Assembly (NCBI RefSeq): GCF_048898065.1
Contig: NZ_JBLWFI010000001.1
Location: 1,054,001 to 1,118,000, forward strand
Length of the DNA: 64,000 bases
Source of the DNA: Tepidibacillus_B infernus
Lineage (GTDB): Bacteria > Bacillota > Bacilli > Tepidibacillales > Tepidibacillaceae
Direction of reading: 5' to 3'
Positions within the stretch are counted from its first letter, which is position 1. Each line of letters begins with the position of its first letter. Positions 42,549 through 50,447 of the stretch are shown here, in pieces. The translations under genes and the position numbers were made by a program. The notes below the pieces were generated by a model, which ran no database searches, was not told where the DNA came from, and saw only the letters and a program-made list of their open reading frames with translations.

Positions 42549-42620
42549 TAAGTAGGAAAGTAAGGCAAGGATGAACATTCCAAACATAAACATCAAAGCT
42601 AAAGCATCCTTAACTTCCAT
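42537..42620 (-). CDS. Putative holin-like toxin, type I toxin-antitoxin family
   Basis: The 27-residue peptide starts MEVKDALALMFMFGMF, continues through a hydrophobic stretch and ends SYLKKK. This pattern (acidic/neutral start, A-L-x-L-M-x-x-F-G core, single membrane helix, lysine tail) matches the small holin-like toxin peptides of Firmicutes, which depolarise the membrane when overproduced. AAGGAGGTGATGCT is an almost perfect ribosome site. The gene is flanked by inverted repeats (42456-42482 and 42646-42675), and a rightward terminator overlaps its 3' end, which is typical of RNA-controlled toxins. Activity is not proven by sequence; the family call rests on recognition of the pattern. 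Confidence 0.82.
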   Translation of the reverse strand: MEVKDALALMFMFGMFILALLSYLKKK

Positions 42621-42645
42621 AGCATCACCTCCTTTCCGGAGATGA

Positions 42646-42675
42646 GCCAACCGCCCTTGAGAGCCGATTCTATTG
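42646..42675 (-). repeat. Right inverted repeat of the toxin locus (toxin 5' leader)
   Basis: On the minus strand it begins CAATAGA and contains CTCAAGGGCG followed by GTTGGC. It begins at or next to the predicted toxin transcription start, so it would be the 5' end of the mRNA and could pair with the left repeat in the 3' region. Confidence 0.8.
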
Positions 42676-42682
42676 CAACCAT

Positions 42683-42691
42683 ATTATACCA
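42683..42691 (-). promoter_or_regulatory. Extended -10 promoter of the toxin gene
   Basis: On the minus strand TGGTATAAT is a perfect extended -10 element. No good -35 is seen 17 bases upstream, which is acceptable for extended -10 promoters. The start would fall at about 42676, the outer edge of the right inverted repeat. Confidence 0.6.
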
Positions 42692-42765
42692 TACAATTTA
42701 ATACGAACATATGATTTTCTTTATTTTTTATCTTTATGTTTTTCTTTATAATTAAGCTTTATGGT

Positions 42766-42863
42766 TCAGCTGCTACAAATAAATAGTATCTCATTCTTTT
42801 CATTTCTTATAATTGCTACAACACTTGGCATAAATACTAGATCAATCCTATTTTATCTCTCAA
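42766..42863 (-). pseudogene. NUDIX-like hydrolase remnant, N-terminal fragment
   Basis: The translation reads LRDKIG, then after a one-base shift DLVFMPSVVAIIRNEKNEI and LFI before a stop. This resembles the first strand region of NUDIX hydrolases (L-R-x-x-I-G-x-D, then V-V-A-I-I-x-N-E-x-x-E-I-L). The NUDIX box itself is absent. Short and frame-shifted, so only tentative. Confidence 0.5.
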
Positions 42864-42944
42864 TTTTTATAGTATTCTGACATTGGCAAATACTATCCCC
42901 CCTACTTCATCCATGGTTTATAATATGTCTTATTCCTTTTATTT

Positions 42945-43110
42945 CTAAAAACCAATTTCATGGAACTGCTTATGGCTTAATTTGAAAAAGTTCTCTACAA
43001 TCCAGATTAGTCTACTCTCAGTTAAATGAATATTGTATTCCCATGATTACTACAAAATCTATTATTTCTGTTGGAATTTTTTCATTCTCATGAAAATTAA
43101 CTTGGATCAT
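42945..43110 (-). pseudogene. Second NUDIX-like remnant
   Basis: An ATG at 43110 starts MIQVNFHENEKIPTEIIDF and VVIMG, like the beginning of some NUDIX hydrolases, then runs out of frame. A later piece, ESRLIWIVENFFKLSHKQF then HEIGF, resembles an internal region of NUDIX proteins. The intervening NUDIX box is missing, so the gene is deleted as well as frame-shifted. Evidence is by pattern only. Confidence 0.4.
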
Positions 43111-43127
43111 ATTAAATCACCCAACTT

Positions 43128-43226
43128 TCAGAAAATGTTACTCCACTTAAACTTACCATACCCATCAAAAAATGCTTCATAGTCCATTTTTGTTTGAAAA
43201 AATACATTGGCTTGAGCCTTATCTCA
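43128..43226 (-). pseudogene. Short unrecognised coding remnant downstream of the acetyltransferase
   Basis: The frame reads AQANVFFQTKMDYEAFFDGY then GKFKWSNIF and stops at a TGA at 43128. It has no start codon or ribosome site of its own and directly follows the acetyltransferase stop. Composition is protein-like, but the family is not recognised. Confidence 0.3.
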
Positions 43227-43733
43227 TTAAATTCCTACATCTCCTACTATTTTGCTTCTACGTTCAAGTAGAATTACATCACGCCAAATTCCATTTTTCA
43301 TCTTACCAAGTTTTTCACGTCTACCAATTTCACGAAAACCACATTTCTTATGTATGGTTATACTTGCCACATTCTCTGGAAAAATACTAGCCTGTAATGT
43401 CCAAAAACCGTGTTTTTCAGAACACTTAACCAAATGCTCCAAAAGAGTTTTTCCAATCCCATTACCTCTGTGTTCTGAGGAAATATACACACTTACTTCG
43501 GCTACTCCAGCATAAACAGATCTACTGGAAACAGGACTCAATGCCACCCATCCAAGAACCTTATCTTTCAAACTAGCAACCAATCTACAGGTACTTATAT
43601 GCCCTAAGTCCCATTTTTCCCAACTTGGAGCTTCGGCCTCAAATGTGGAGTTTTCCGTCTTAATCCCTTCGACATATATAGCTCTTACCTCATTCCAATC
43701 ACTTACAGTCATCTCTCTAATTTCAAAATTCAT
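43227..43733 (-). CDS. GNAT family N-acetyltransferase (phosphinothricin acetyltransferase-like)
   Basis: The 168-residue protein is a complete GNAT enzyme. It begins MNFEIREMTVSDWNEVRAIY, has WVALSPVSSRSVYAGVAEVS before the acetyl-CoA loop SSEHRGNGIGKTLLEHL, and ends with the FPENVASITIHKKCGFREIG segment. The order and spacing are those of the phosphinothricin/methionine sulfoximine acetyltransferase group; the natural substrate here is not known. The ATG directly follows the stop of an upstream fragment (TAA then ATG), with AAAGGAGAA as ribosome site in that fragment's end. It is the only clearly intact enzyme gene within the decayed region. Confidence 0.88.
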   Translation of the reverse strand: MNFEIREMTVSDWNEVRAIYVEGIKTENSTFEAEAPSWEKWDLGHISTCRLVASLKDKVLGWVALSPVSSRSVYAGVAEVSVYISSEHRGNGIGKTLLEHLVKCSEKHGFWTLQASIFPENVASITIHKKCGFREIGRREKLGKMKNGIWRDVILLERRSKIVGDVGI

Positions 43734-43928
43734 TTACAGTTCTCCTTTTCTCGATAGATCTTCTAGTTCTTTTCCAGTATTTTCGGGTATAAAGTAACGA
43801 TCGATTTGATAATCTACATATACGATATAATAATCTCCTTCTTTTTTCAAAACAGCGTACAAGTCCTTATCTTTAAATCTGTAAAATGATTCTTGTGATT
43901 TTAACTCATCTGGAAAAAGTTCTATCAG
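43734..43928 (-). pseudogene. Start-less 64-codon frame upstream of the acetyltransferase
   Basis: The frame ELFPDELKSQESFYRFKDKD continues through YAVLKKEGDYYIVYVDYQID and FIPENTGKELEDL to a TAA that abuts the acetyltransferase ATG. Upstream there is no ATG or GTG before in-frame stops at about 43929-43934; only a CTG is available. The composition is typical of a real protein, so this is most likely the 3' end of a truncated gene. The family is not recognised. Confidence 0.45.
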
Positions 43929-44062
43929 TCATTATTGGTTGGAAAGTCATTGAAAGTAATATTAAGACAGGAAAAAAAATGGCCAGATAATAAAAAAACT
44001 TCTTTTATTAACCAATTCTATATTCGAATGAATTTTTCCTTCATCGTAATCTACGATTACAA

Positions 44063-44644
44063 TTATTTCAATTCACGACTACCTGGTTTTATTGCGGGAT
44101 GCTTTCCTTCAAGACAAAGAGGGCATGATTCTTTTGAAAAAGATTCAACTTCCATTGAAAGCAGGGCATGAAAAGGATAACCAAAATCTACGTTTCCATT
44201 GCTTCGATCAACGAGTACTCCTACACCGACGACTTCCCCTCCTAATTGCTCTACAACAGAAATGACTTCTTTGACCGATCCACCAGTGGTAACCACATCT
44301 TCTACAACTAAAACGCTTTGACCAGGTTCAATTTGAAACCCCCGTCGTAATGTCATCTTCCCATTTTCTCTTTCACAAAAGATATTTTTGACACCTAATG
44401 CTCGTGACACCTCATAACCTACCAATATCCCTCCAACTGCTGGAGAGACGACGACATCAATTTGTTTATCTTGAAAAGGATCAGCTAAACTACTACATAG
44501 TTTTGCTGTAATCTGTGGGTATTGCAATACCTGTGCCATCTGCATATAATGTTTAGAATGACGGCCTGAGGTTAACAAAAAATGTCCTTCTTTTATTACC
44601 CCTGTCTCTTGAAAAATGGTTAGAATCTCCTCTTTTGTCATCAT
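44063..44644 (-). CDS. pyrE: Orotate phosphoribosyltransferase
   Basis: PyrE joins orotate to PRPP to form orotidine 5'-phosphate. The PRPP-binding motif VLVVEDVVTTGGSV is present, as is the N-terminal LTSGRHSKHYMQ segment. I chose the ATG at 44644 (193 residues), which has GGAGGTATAAA before it; an in-frame ATG 15 codons upstream lacks one. It is the last gene of the pyr operon. No clear terminator follows, only a small GTAATC/GATTAC dyad. Confidence 0.95.
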   Translation of the reverse strand: MMTKEEILTIFQETGVIKEGHFLLTSGRHSKHYMQMAQVLQYPQITAKLCSSLADPFQDKQIDVVVSPAVGGILVGYEVSRALGVKNIFCERENGKMTLRRGFQIEPGQSVLVVEDVVTTGGSVKEVISVVEQLGGEVVGVGVLVDRSNGNVDFGYPFHALLSMEVESFSKESCPLCLEGKHPAIKPGSRELK

Positions 44645-44697
44645 TTTATACCTCCTAATATTATTTAATGAAATTCTACTGTCTATCATCTAGTATC

Positions 44698-45480
44698 TTA
44701 GTATCTATCTTTTCTTCCTTTTAATCTTTTAATGATGGTGGCAAATACTTTCGCCGGATTTTCAGCTTCTGTTACAGCTCGGCCAATCACAATGTAATCT
44801 GCTCCCAATTGAAAGGCTTTTTCAGGAGTTGTGACTCTTTTTTGATCATGGGTTAGTCCTTTTACTAAACGAATACCGGGTGTAACCGTTAAAAAAGATA
44901 ACCCAGATTGTGCTTTTATTTTTTTAACTTCTAATGGCGAAGAAACAACACCATCAAGGCCAGCTAGTTGAGCCAATTTGGAATAATGGAGAACAGATTC
45001 TTCTACTGTTGAAGGAATACCTATTTCATTTTGGAGCATCGATTGATCTGTGCTTGTCAATTGAGTAACACCGATAAGAAGTGGACGTTTTTGTCCAACC
45101 GCCAATGTGTTCTCCATTTGATTTCGTGCAGCTTCCATCATCTTCATACCACCAGCAATATGAAGATTAAACATATCTATCTCTAATCGAGTCAATTGAG
45201 CTGCTGTTTTTCCCACTGTGTTAGGAATATCGTGCATTTTTAAATCTAAAAAAATATTTAATCCTTGTTTTTTCAATTTTTCTATCAAAGGATAACCTGT
45301 TGCATAAAAAAGTTCCATGCCTACTTTAACATAGCGTAATTGTCCTTCAAAGCGAGAGATAAGCTCTACCGCTTCTGTTTGATTTTTGACATCAAGGGCG
45401 ACAATCATTCGTTTTCTATAATCTTCCTCTTTCAAAGAGCCGATTTCCATTCTATCAACATCAGTCTGCTCTATCTTCAT
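44698..45480 (-). CDS. pyrF: Orotidine 5'-phosphate decarboxylase
   Basis: PyrF decarboxylates OMP to UMP. The catalytic Lys-Asp-x-x-Asp array is in FLDLKMHDIPNTV, and the phosphate-binding end is VTPGIRL and GADYIVIGRAVT. The ATG at 45480 overlaps the pyrD stop as ATGA, with AGGGTGG upstream. It gives an N-terminal extension of 28 residues before the usual MIVALDVKNQ. A shorter product from that internal ATG, with GAGGAAG 13 bases upstream, is possible. Confidence 0.95.
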   Translation of the reverse strand: MKIEQTDVDRMEIGSLKEEDYRKRMIVALDVKNQTEAVELISRFEGQLRYVKVGMELFYATGYPLIEKLKKQGLNIFLDLKMHDIPNTVGKTAAQLTRLEIDMFNLHIAGGMKMMEAARNQMENTLAVGQKRPLLIGVTQLTSTDQSMLQNEIGIPSTVEESVLHYSKLAQLAGLDGVVSSPLEVKKIKAQSGLSFLTVTPGIRLVKGLTHDQKRVTTPEKAFQLGADYIVIGRAVTEAENPAKVFATIIKRLKGRKDRY

Positions 45481-46427
45481 GCTAGATTCCACCCTTCTCC
45501 AGTAAGTTCTGAGATGTAACGAACACCCATTTCATCTAAGACACGATCTAAATCTTGAATCACTTTAGGCATAATATATGGATCGATGAAGTTTGCGGTA
45601 CCAATAGCAACTGCAGAAGCACCAGCTAAGAAAAATTCCATTACATCTTCTGCTGTCATGATTCCTCCCATACCAATAATTGGGATAGACACATGTTTAT
45701 AGACTTCGTAAATCATTCGTAAAGCAACAGGCTTAATGGCAGGTCCTGATAATCCTCCCACTTGGTTGGCCAAAATCGGCTTTCTGGTTTTTAGATCAAA
45801 TCTCATCCCTATTAAAGTGTTTATCATACTTAATCCATCTGCTCCTGCTGCTTCAACTGCTTCTGCCATAGAGACAATATCTGTTACATTAGGTGATAAT
45901 TTAACAAAAACCGGTACCTGACTAACTTCTTTCACTGCTTTTGTTAGATCATGGGCTGTTTTGGGATCCGTACCAAATGTTATCCCGCCACATTTTACAT
46001 TAGGACAAGAGATATTGAGTTCGATCATGGCCACTTCAGTTACTGCAGAGATTCTTTTTGCTACCTCCACATAATCCTCTGTCATAGTTCCTGCTACATT
46101 CACAATAATCGGTACTTGGTACTTTGCTAACCAAGGTAATTCTTCCTGAATAACTGCATCGATTCCAGGATTTTGCAAACCGATTGAATTCAACATTCCG
46201 CTTGGTGTTTCAGCAATTCTTGGTGTAGGATTTCCTAGCCTTGGTTCTAAGGTTGTCGCTTTAACAATCACTGCCCCAAGTTGACTCAAATCATATAACT
46301 TTGCATACTCTCTACCAAAGCCAAAACAACCAGAGGCAGGCATAATCGGGTTTTTTAATTCAATCTTACCAAGCTTTACTTTTAAACGGGAATTCGTTTG
46401 ATGATTTCTATCTGATGATAATTCCAT
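45477..46427 (-). CDS. pyrD: Dihydroorotate dehydrogenase B, catalytic subunit
   Basis: PyrD oxidises dihydroorotate to orotate with FMN; the B type passes electrons to NAD through PyrK. The 316-residue protein has the class 1B active-site cysteine in NISCPNVKCGG, the PASGCFGFG start and GGLSGPAIKPVALRM phosphate-binding segment. The immediately upstream pyrK supports class 1B. It overlaps pyrF by four bases. Confidence 0.96.
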   Translation of the reverse strand: MELSSDRNHQTNSRLKVKLGKIELKNPIMPASGCFGFGREYAKLYDLSQLGAVIVKATTLEPRLGNPTPRIAETPSGMLNSIGLQNPGIDAVIQEELPWLAKYQVPIIVNVAGTMTEDYVEVAKRISAVTEVAMIELNISCPNVKCGGITFGTDPKTAHDLTKAVKEVSQVPVFVKLSPNVTDIVSMAEAVEAAGADGLSMINTLIGMRFDLKTRKPILANQVGGLSGPAIKPVALRMIYEVYKHVSIPIIGMGGIMTAEDVMEFFLAGASAVAIGTANFIDPYIMPKVIQDLDRVLDEMGVRYISELTGEGWNLA

Positions 46428-46428
46428 C

Positions 46429-47238
46429 TTACAATTTCACCTCCCGGAAGGAAAAAACAGGTCCATCAGCACAAACTTTTTTATATCCTCTAAGATCTAC
46501 AGCTTGGTCTACTTTAACCACACATCCATAGCAAGCTCCAATGGCACAACCCATTCGTTCTTCTAATGAGAGATACCCTTCGATCGGCTTATCCATCCAT
46601 TTTTGTTGAATGGCTTTCATCATCGCTGTTGGACCACATGAATAAAATAGATCCCAATGCTCTTCTTCTTTGATCAGATCTAGAACTGTTCCTTTAGAAC
46701 CCAAACTTCCATCCATGGTAGCCACTCGAATTTCGCCAAAGCTTGAGAATTGTTCAAGCAAAAAGATATCCTGTTTTGATTGAAAGCCTAGCAATGTTGT
46801 GATTTGATGTCCTGTATGCTTTAATTGCTTTGCCAGATAGTAGAGTGGAGGAATGCCAATCCCACCACCTATAAGTAAAAACTGTTGTTTATCTGTTTTG
46901 GAAACTGGGAATCCATTTCCTAATGGTCCAAGAACATCAACGATTTCGCCTCTTGTCTTTTGAGTTAGCCTTTTGGTTCCTTCTCCATTCACTCGATAAA
47001 TCATTGAGATTCGCAGTGTATTTGGGTCAAAATCATGAACACTAATCGGTCTTCGAAGAAAAGGATGATTGGAATCATTTACCCGAATATGGAAAAATTG
47101 TCCTGGTTGAGGATACCATTCATTTAGAAAGTCCTCAAAATTTGTATTTGCTTGTAATGTTTTTGGTTCTATCACGATCTGGTAGATTTGATGTGCAATC
47201 TCTTTGTTCTCTAACACTTTCATCAGCGATTGTTTCAT
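46429..47238 (-). CDS. pyrK: Dihydroorotate dehydrogenase B, electron transfer subunit
   Basis: PyrK carries FAD and a [2Fe-2S] cluster and moves electrons from PyrD to NAD+. The 269-residue protein has the FAD motif RRPISVHD, the NAD-binding LLIGGGIGIPPL, and the C-terminal cysteine set in GCAIGACYGCVVK and VCADGPVF. The ATG shares its A with the carB stop (TGATG), so translation is coupled. It ends one base before pyrD. Confidence 0.96.
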   Translation of the reverse strand: MKQSLMKVLENKEIAHQIYQIVIEPKTLQANTNFEDFLNEWYPQPGQFFHIRVNDSNHPFLRRPISVHDFDPNTLRISMIYRVNGEGTKRLTQKTRGEIVDVLGPLGNGFPVSKTDKQQFLLIGGGIGIPPLYYLAKQLKHTGHQITTLLGFQSKQDIFLLEQFSSFGEIRVATMDGSLGSKGTVLDLIKEEEHWDLFYSCGPTAMMKAIQQKWMDKPIEGYLSLEERMGCAIGACYGCVVKVDQAVDLRGYKKVCADGPVFSFREVKL

Positions 47239-50200
47239 CAGGAGATCAACTCCCCTTTCCGAACCATCGGTTGAGTAGTTAAAGCAAGCGATTCAAGAAC
47301 ATGCAATAGGGCATAAGCGGTATCTAATGAGGTAAAACAAGCAATCCCATATTCCACTGATTCTCTACGAATACGAAACCCATCCCTTGCTATATCCCTT
47401 CCCCTGGTTAAGGTATTGATTACAAACTGAATGTTTCCTGAATGAATTTCATCGATGATATTGGGTTTACCTTCTCGTAGTTTTTTTACTTCGATCACTG
47501 AAATTCCATTCTCCTTTAAAAATTGAGCTGTTCCCCTTGTTGCTTTTACCTGAAATCCTAGTTGGACAAAACGACGTATTAAGCTTAAGGCTTCATCTTT
47601 ATCTTTATCAGCAATCGTTGCTAAAATCGTACCCGATTCAGCAACCCTTACTCCTGCAGCGATTAATCCTTTATATAATGCTTTGGCAAAATTTTGATCG
47701 ATACCAATCACTTCCCCGGTTGACTTCATTTCTGGACCTAATGTCGTATCTACCCTTCTTAATTTGGAAAAGGAAAAAACAGGAACTTTTACAGCCACAA
47801 GATTTGTTGTTGGCGTTAAATAACCAGTTTGATAATCCAAAGACTGGAGTGTTTCACCTAACATGATTTTTGTAGCCAGATTAGCAATCGGAACTTGGGT
47901 GACTTTGCTTAGAAAAGGTACAGTCCGAGACGACCTTGGATTTACTTCAATTACATATACTTCATGCTCATGAATGACGAATTGGATATTAAGCAATCCT
48001 TTTGCTTGAAGTCCTAATGCCAGTTTTTCAGTGATAGTTACAATTTGTTTCATTTCCGATTCTGTCAATGATTGAGGAGGATATACAGCGATAGAATCTC
48101 CTGAATGCACACCTGCTCTTTCGATATGTTCCATAATCCCGGGAATAAGTACTTGCTTCCCATCACAAATGGCATCAACTTCTACCTCTTTACCGATGAG
48201 GTAGCGATCAATCAAAACAGGATGTTCAGGTGAAACTTGGACAGCTTGTTCCATGTAATGTGTCAATTCTCCCTGATTATAGATGATCTCCATCGCCCTT
48301 CCACCTAGAACATAAGAGGGTCGAACTAAAACAGGGTATCCAAGCTTTTCTGCTACTTGTAACGCTTCTTCTTGTGATAAAACGGTTGTCCCGAGGGGTT
48401 GTTTAATTTGTAAATCCTTTAAAAGCTGTTCAAATCGCTTCCGATCTTCTGCTTGATCAATCCGATCTAGTGAAGTTCCGAGTATCAGTATTCCTTCATT
48501 TGCGATTCTTTCTGCTAAATTGATTGCCGTTTGGCCACCAAATTGTACAATCACTCCAACCGATTGTTCTTTTTCGATCACATGAAGCACATCTTCAATA
48601 GTAAGTGGTTCGAAATAGAGCCGGTTTGACACATTAAAGTCGGTAGAAACTGTTTCTGGATTGTTATTGATAATCACTGCATCATACCCTGCCTCTTGAA
48701 TCGCCCAGACGGCATGAACGGTGGAATAATCAAATTCTATTCCTTGACCAATTCGAATAGGACCAGAACCGATGACGATTACAGATGGTTTTGTTCCTCT
48801 TATCACTTCATCTTCTAGCTCATAAGTAGAATAATAATAAGGGGTATAGGATTCAAATTCTGCTGCACAAGTATCCACCATTTTATATACAGGTTTGATA
48901 TGCCAGTTTTCCCGTAATGTTCGAATTCCTTTTTCATCTTCTCCTCTCAATAGGGCAATTTGCTGATCGGAAAAGCCGAGTTTTTTCCATAAGTAAAGCT
49001 GATCTTTTGTGATTGGTTCTTGACGAATTTCTTGTTCGATTTCTACTAAACCTTTGATTTTTACTAAAAAGAAAGGATCAATTTGTGTCCATTCATGAAC
49101 CTTCTTCCATTCCCCACCCCTTCGAAACCATTCAGCAATCAACCACAAACGTTGATCATCTGTTCGCTTGATTCTCTCTTGGATTTGTTCATCATCAAGT
49201 TGATCTAAATGTAAGGAGGGTGAAAAAAGACCCACATGTTGATCTTCCATAGAACGAATCGCTTTTTGTAGGGACTCTTCAAAATTCCTCCCTATCGCCA
49301 TCACTTCGCCTGTTGCCTTCATTTGTGTTCCTAATTTACGATTTGCTGCTTGAAATTTATCAAAGGGCCAGCGAGGAATCTTTGTTACCACATAATCTAA
49401 GGCTGGTTCAAAACAAGCATAAGTTGTCTTAGTGATAGGATTTTTTATTTCATCCAAGGTATAACCTAAAGCAATTTTAGTCGCTATCTTCGCAATTGGA
49501 TAACCTGTAGCTTTTGAAGCTAAGGCACTAGAACGACTTACTCTTGGGTTCACTTCAATCACTTCATATCGTTCACTGTTTGGATCTAACGCGAATTGAA
49601 CATTACAGCCCCCTTGAATTTGAAGAGCCTCTACAATCTTTAAAGCCGATGTTCTAAGTAATTGGTATTCTCGGTCAGATAACGTTTGACTAGGGGCAAC
49701 GACGATACTATCACCAGTATGAATGCCCACTGGATCTAGATTTTCCATATTACATACGACAATCTTATTGCCATGCTGATCTCGAATCACTTCATATTCA
49801 ATTTCCTTATAACCTAATAAACTTTGCTCAATCAGAACTTGATGAATAGGGCTTGCTTCCAACCCACTTTGTACAATTTCCTCTAATTCTTCTAGATTAT
49901 AAGCAATACCTCCTCCTGTTCCACCAAGTGTGTAAGCAGGGCGAATAATCACTGGATAACCTACTTGCTCAACAAATGTATAGGCTTCCTCTAATTGATA
50001 AATAATTTGACTCTCTGGAACAGGTTCCCCGATTTGTTTCATTAGTGAACGAAATCGACTTCGATCTTCAGCATCTTGAATCGCTTTGATGTTTGTTCCA
50101 AGCAATTGAACTCCTACTTCGCTTAAAACACCATCATTCTCTAGCTCTACTGCTAAATTCAGTGCGGTTTGTCCACCTAATGTTGCAATGATTCCATCTG

Positions 50201-50447
50201 GTCTTTCCATCCGAATAATTTTTTTCAAAAAATCAAGGGTTAGCGGTTCCATATACACTTTGTCAGCTATTTGTGTATCAGTCATGATCGTAGCAGGATT
50301 ACTATTGACTAATATTACTTCCATTCCTTCCTCTTTGAGTGCCTGACAAGCTTGTGTACCAGCATAATCAAATTCTGCGGCCTGACCAATGGTAATCGGA
50401 CCTGATCCTATCACCAAGACTTTTTTAATTCCATATCGTTTAGGCAT
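47238..50447 (-). CDS. carB: Carbamoyl-phosphate synthase, large subunit
   Basis: CarB makes carbamoyl phosphate from bicarbonate, ammonia and two ATP. The 1069-residue protein has two homologous ATP-grasp halves, each starting with an NPxT-like nucleotide region (VLVIGSGPITIGQAAEFDYAG and VIVIGSGPIRIGQGIEFDYS). The C-terminal MGS-like allosteric domain begins near residue 930. In the B. subtilis operon it is pyrAB, the PyrR-controlled copy. It overlaps carA by eight bases and pyrK by one. Confidence 0.97.
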   Translation of the reverse strand: MPKRYGIKKVLVIGSGPITIGQAAEFDYAGTQACQALKEEGMEVILVNSNPATIMTDTQIADKVYMEPLTLDFLKKIIRMERPDGIIATLGGQTALNLAVELENDGVLSEVGVQLLGTNIKAIQDAEDRSRFRSLMKQIGEPVPESQIIYQLEEAYTFVEQVGYPVIIRPAYTLGGTGGGIAYNLEELEEIVQSGLEASPIHQVLIEQSLLGYKEIEYEVIRDQHGNKIVVCNMENLDPVGIHTGDSIVVAPSQTLSDREYQLLRTSALKIVEALQIQGGCNVQFALDPNSERYEVIEVNPRVSRSSALASKATGYPIAKIATKIALGYTLDEIKNPITKTTYACFEPALDYVVTKIPRWPFDKFQAANRKLGTQMKATGEVMAIGRNFEESLQKAIRSMEDQHVGLFSPSLHLDQLDDEQIQERIKRTDDQRLWLIAEWFRRGGEWKKVHEWTQIDPFFLVKIKGLVEIEQEIRQEPITKDQLYLWKKLGFSDQQIALLRGEDEKGIRTLRENWHIKPVYKMVDTCAAEFESYTPYYYSTYELEDEVIRGTKPSVIVIGSGPIRIGQGIEFDYSTVHAVWAIQEAGYDAVIINNNPETVSTDFNVSNRLYFEPLTIEDVLHVIEKEQSVGVIVQFGGQTAINLAERIANEGILILGTSLDRIDQAEDRKRFEQLLKDLQIKQPLGTTVLSQEEALQVAEKLGYPVLVRPSYVLGGRAMEIIYNQGELTHYMEQAVQVSPEHPVLIDRYLIGKEVEVDAICDGKQVLIPGIMEHIERAGVHSGDSIAVYPPQSLTESEMKQIVTITEKLALGLQAKGLLNIQFVIHEHEVYVIEVNPRSSRTVPFLSKVTQVPIANLATKIMLGETLQSLDYQTGYLTPTTNLVAVKVPVFSFSKLRRVDTTLGPEMKSTGEVIGIDQNFAKALYKGLIAAGVRVAESGTILATIADKDKDEALSLIRRFVQLGFQVKATRGTAQFLKENGISVIEVKKLREGKPNIIDEIHSGNIQFVINTLTRGRDIARDGFRIRRESVEYGIACFTSLDTAYALLHVLESLALTTQPMVRKGELIS

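Noticed and set aside
44046..44060. GTAATC/GATTAC dyad after pyrE as operon terminator
   Set aside because: Six-base stem with only a three-base loop and no T-run on the minus strand; too weak to call.
43935..44171. 78-codon rightward frame overlapping the pyrE end
   Set aside because: No ribosome site, and its second half is antisense to conserved pyrE codons.
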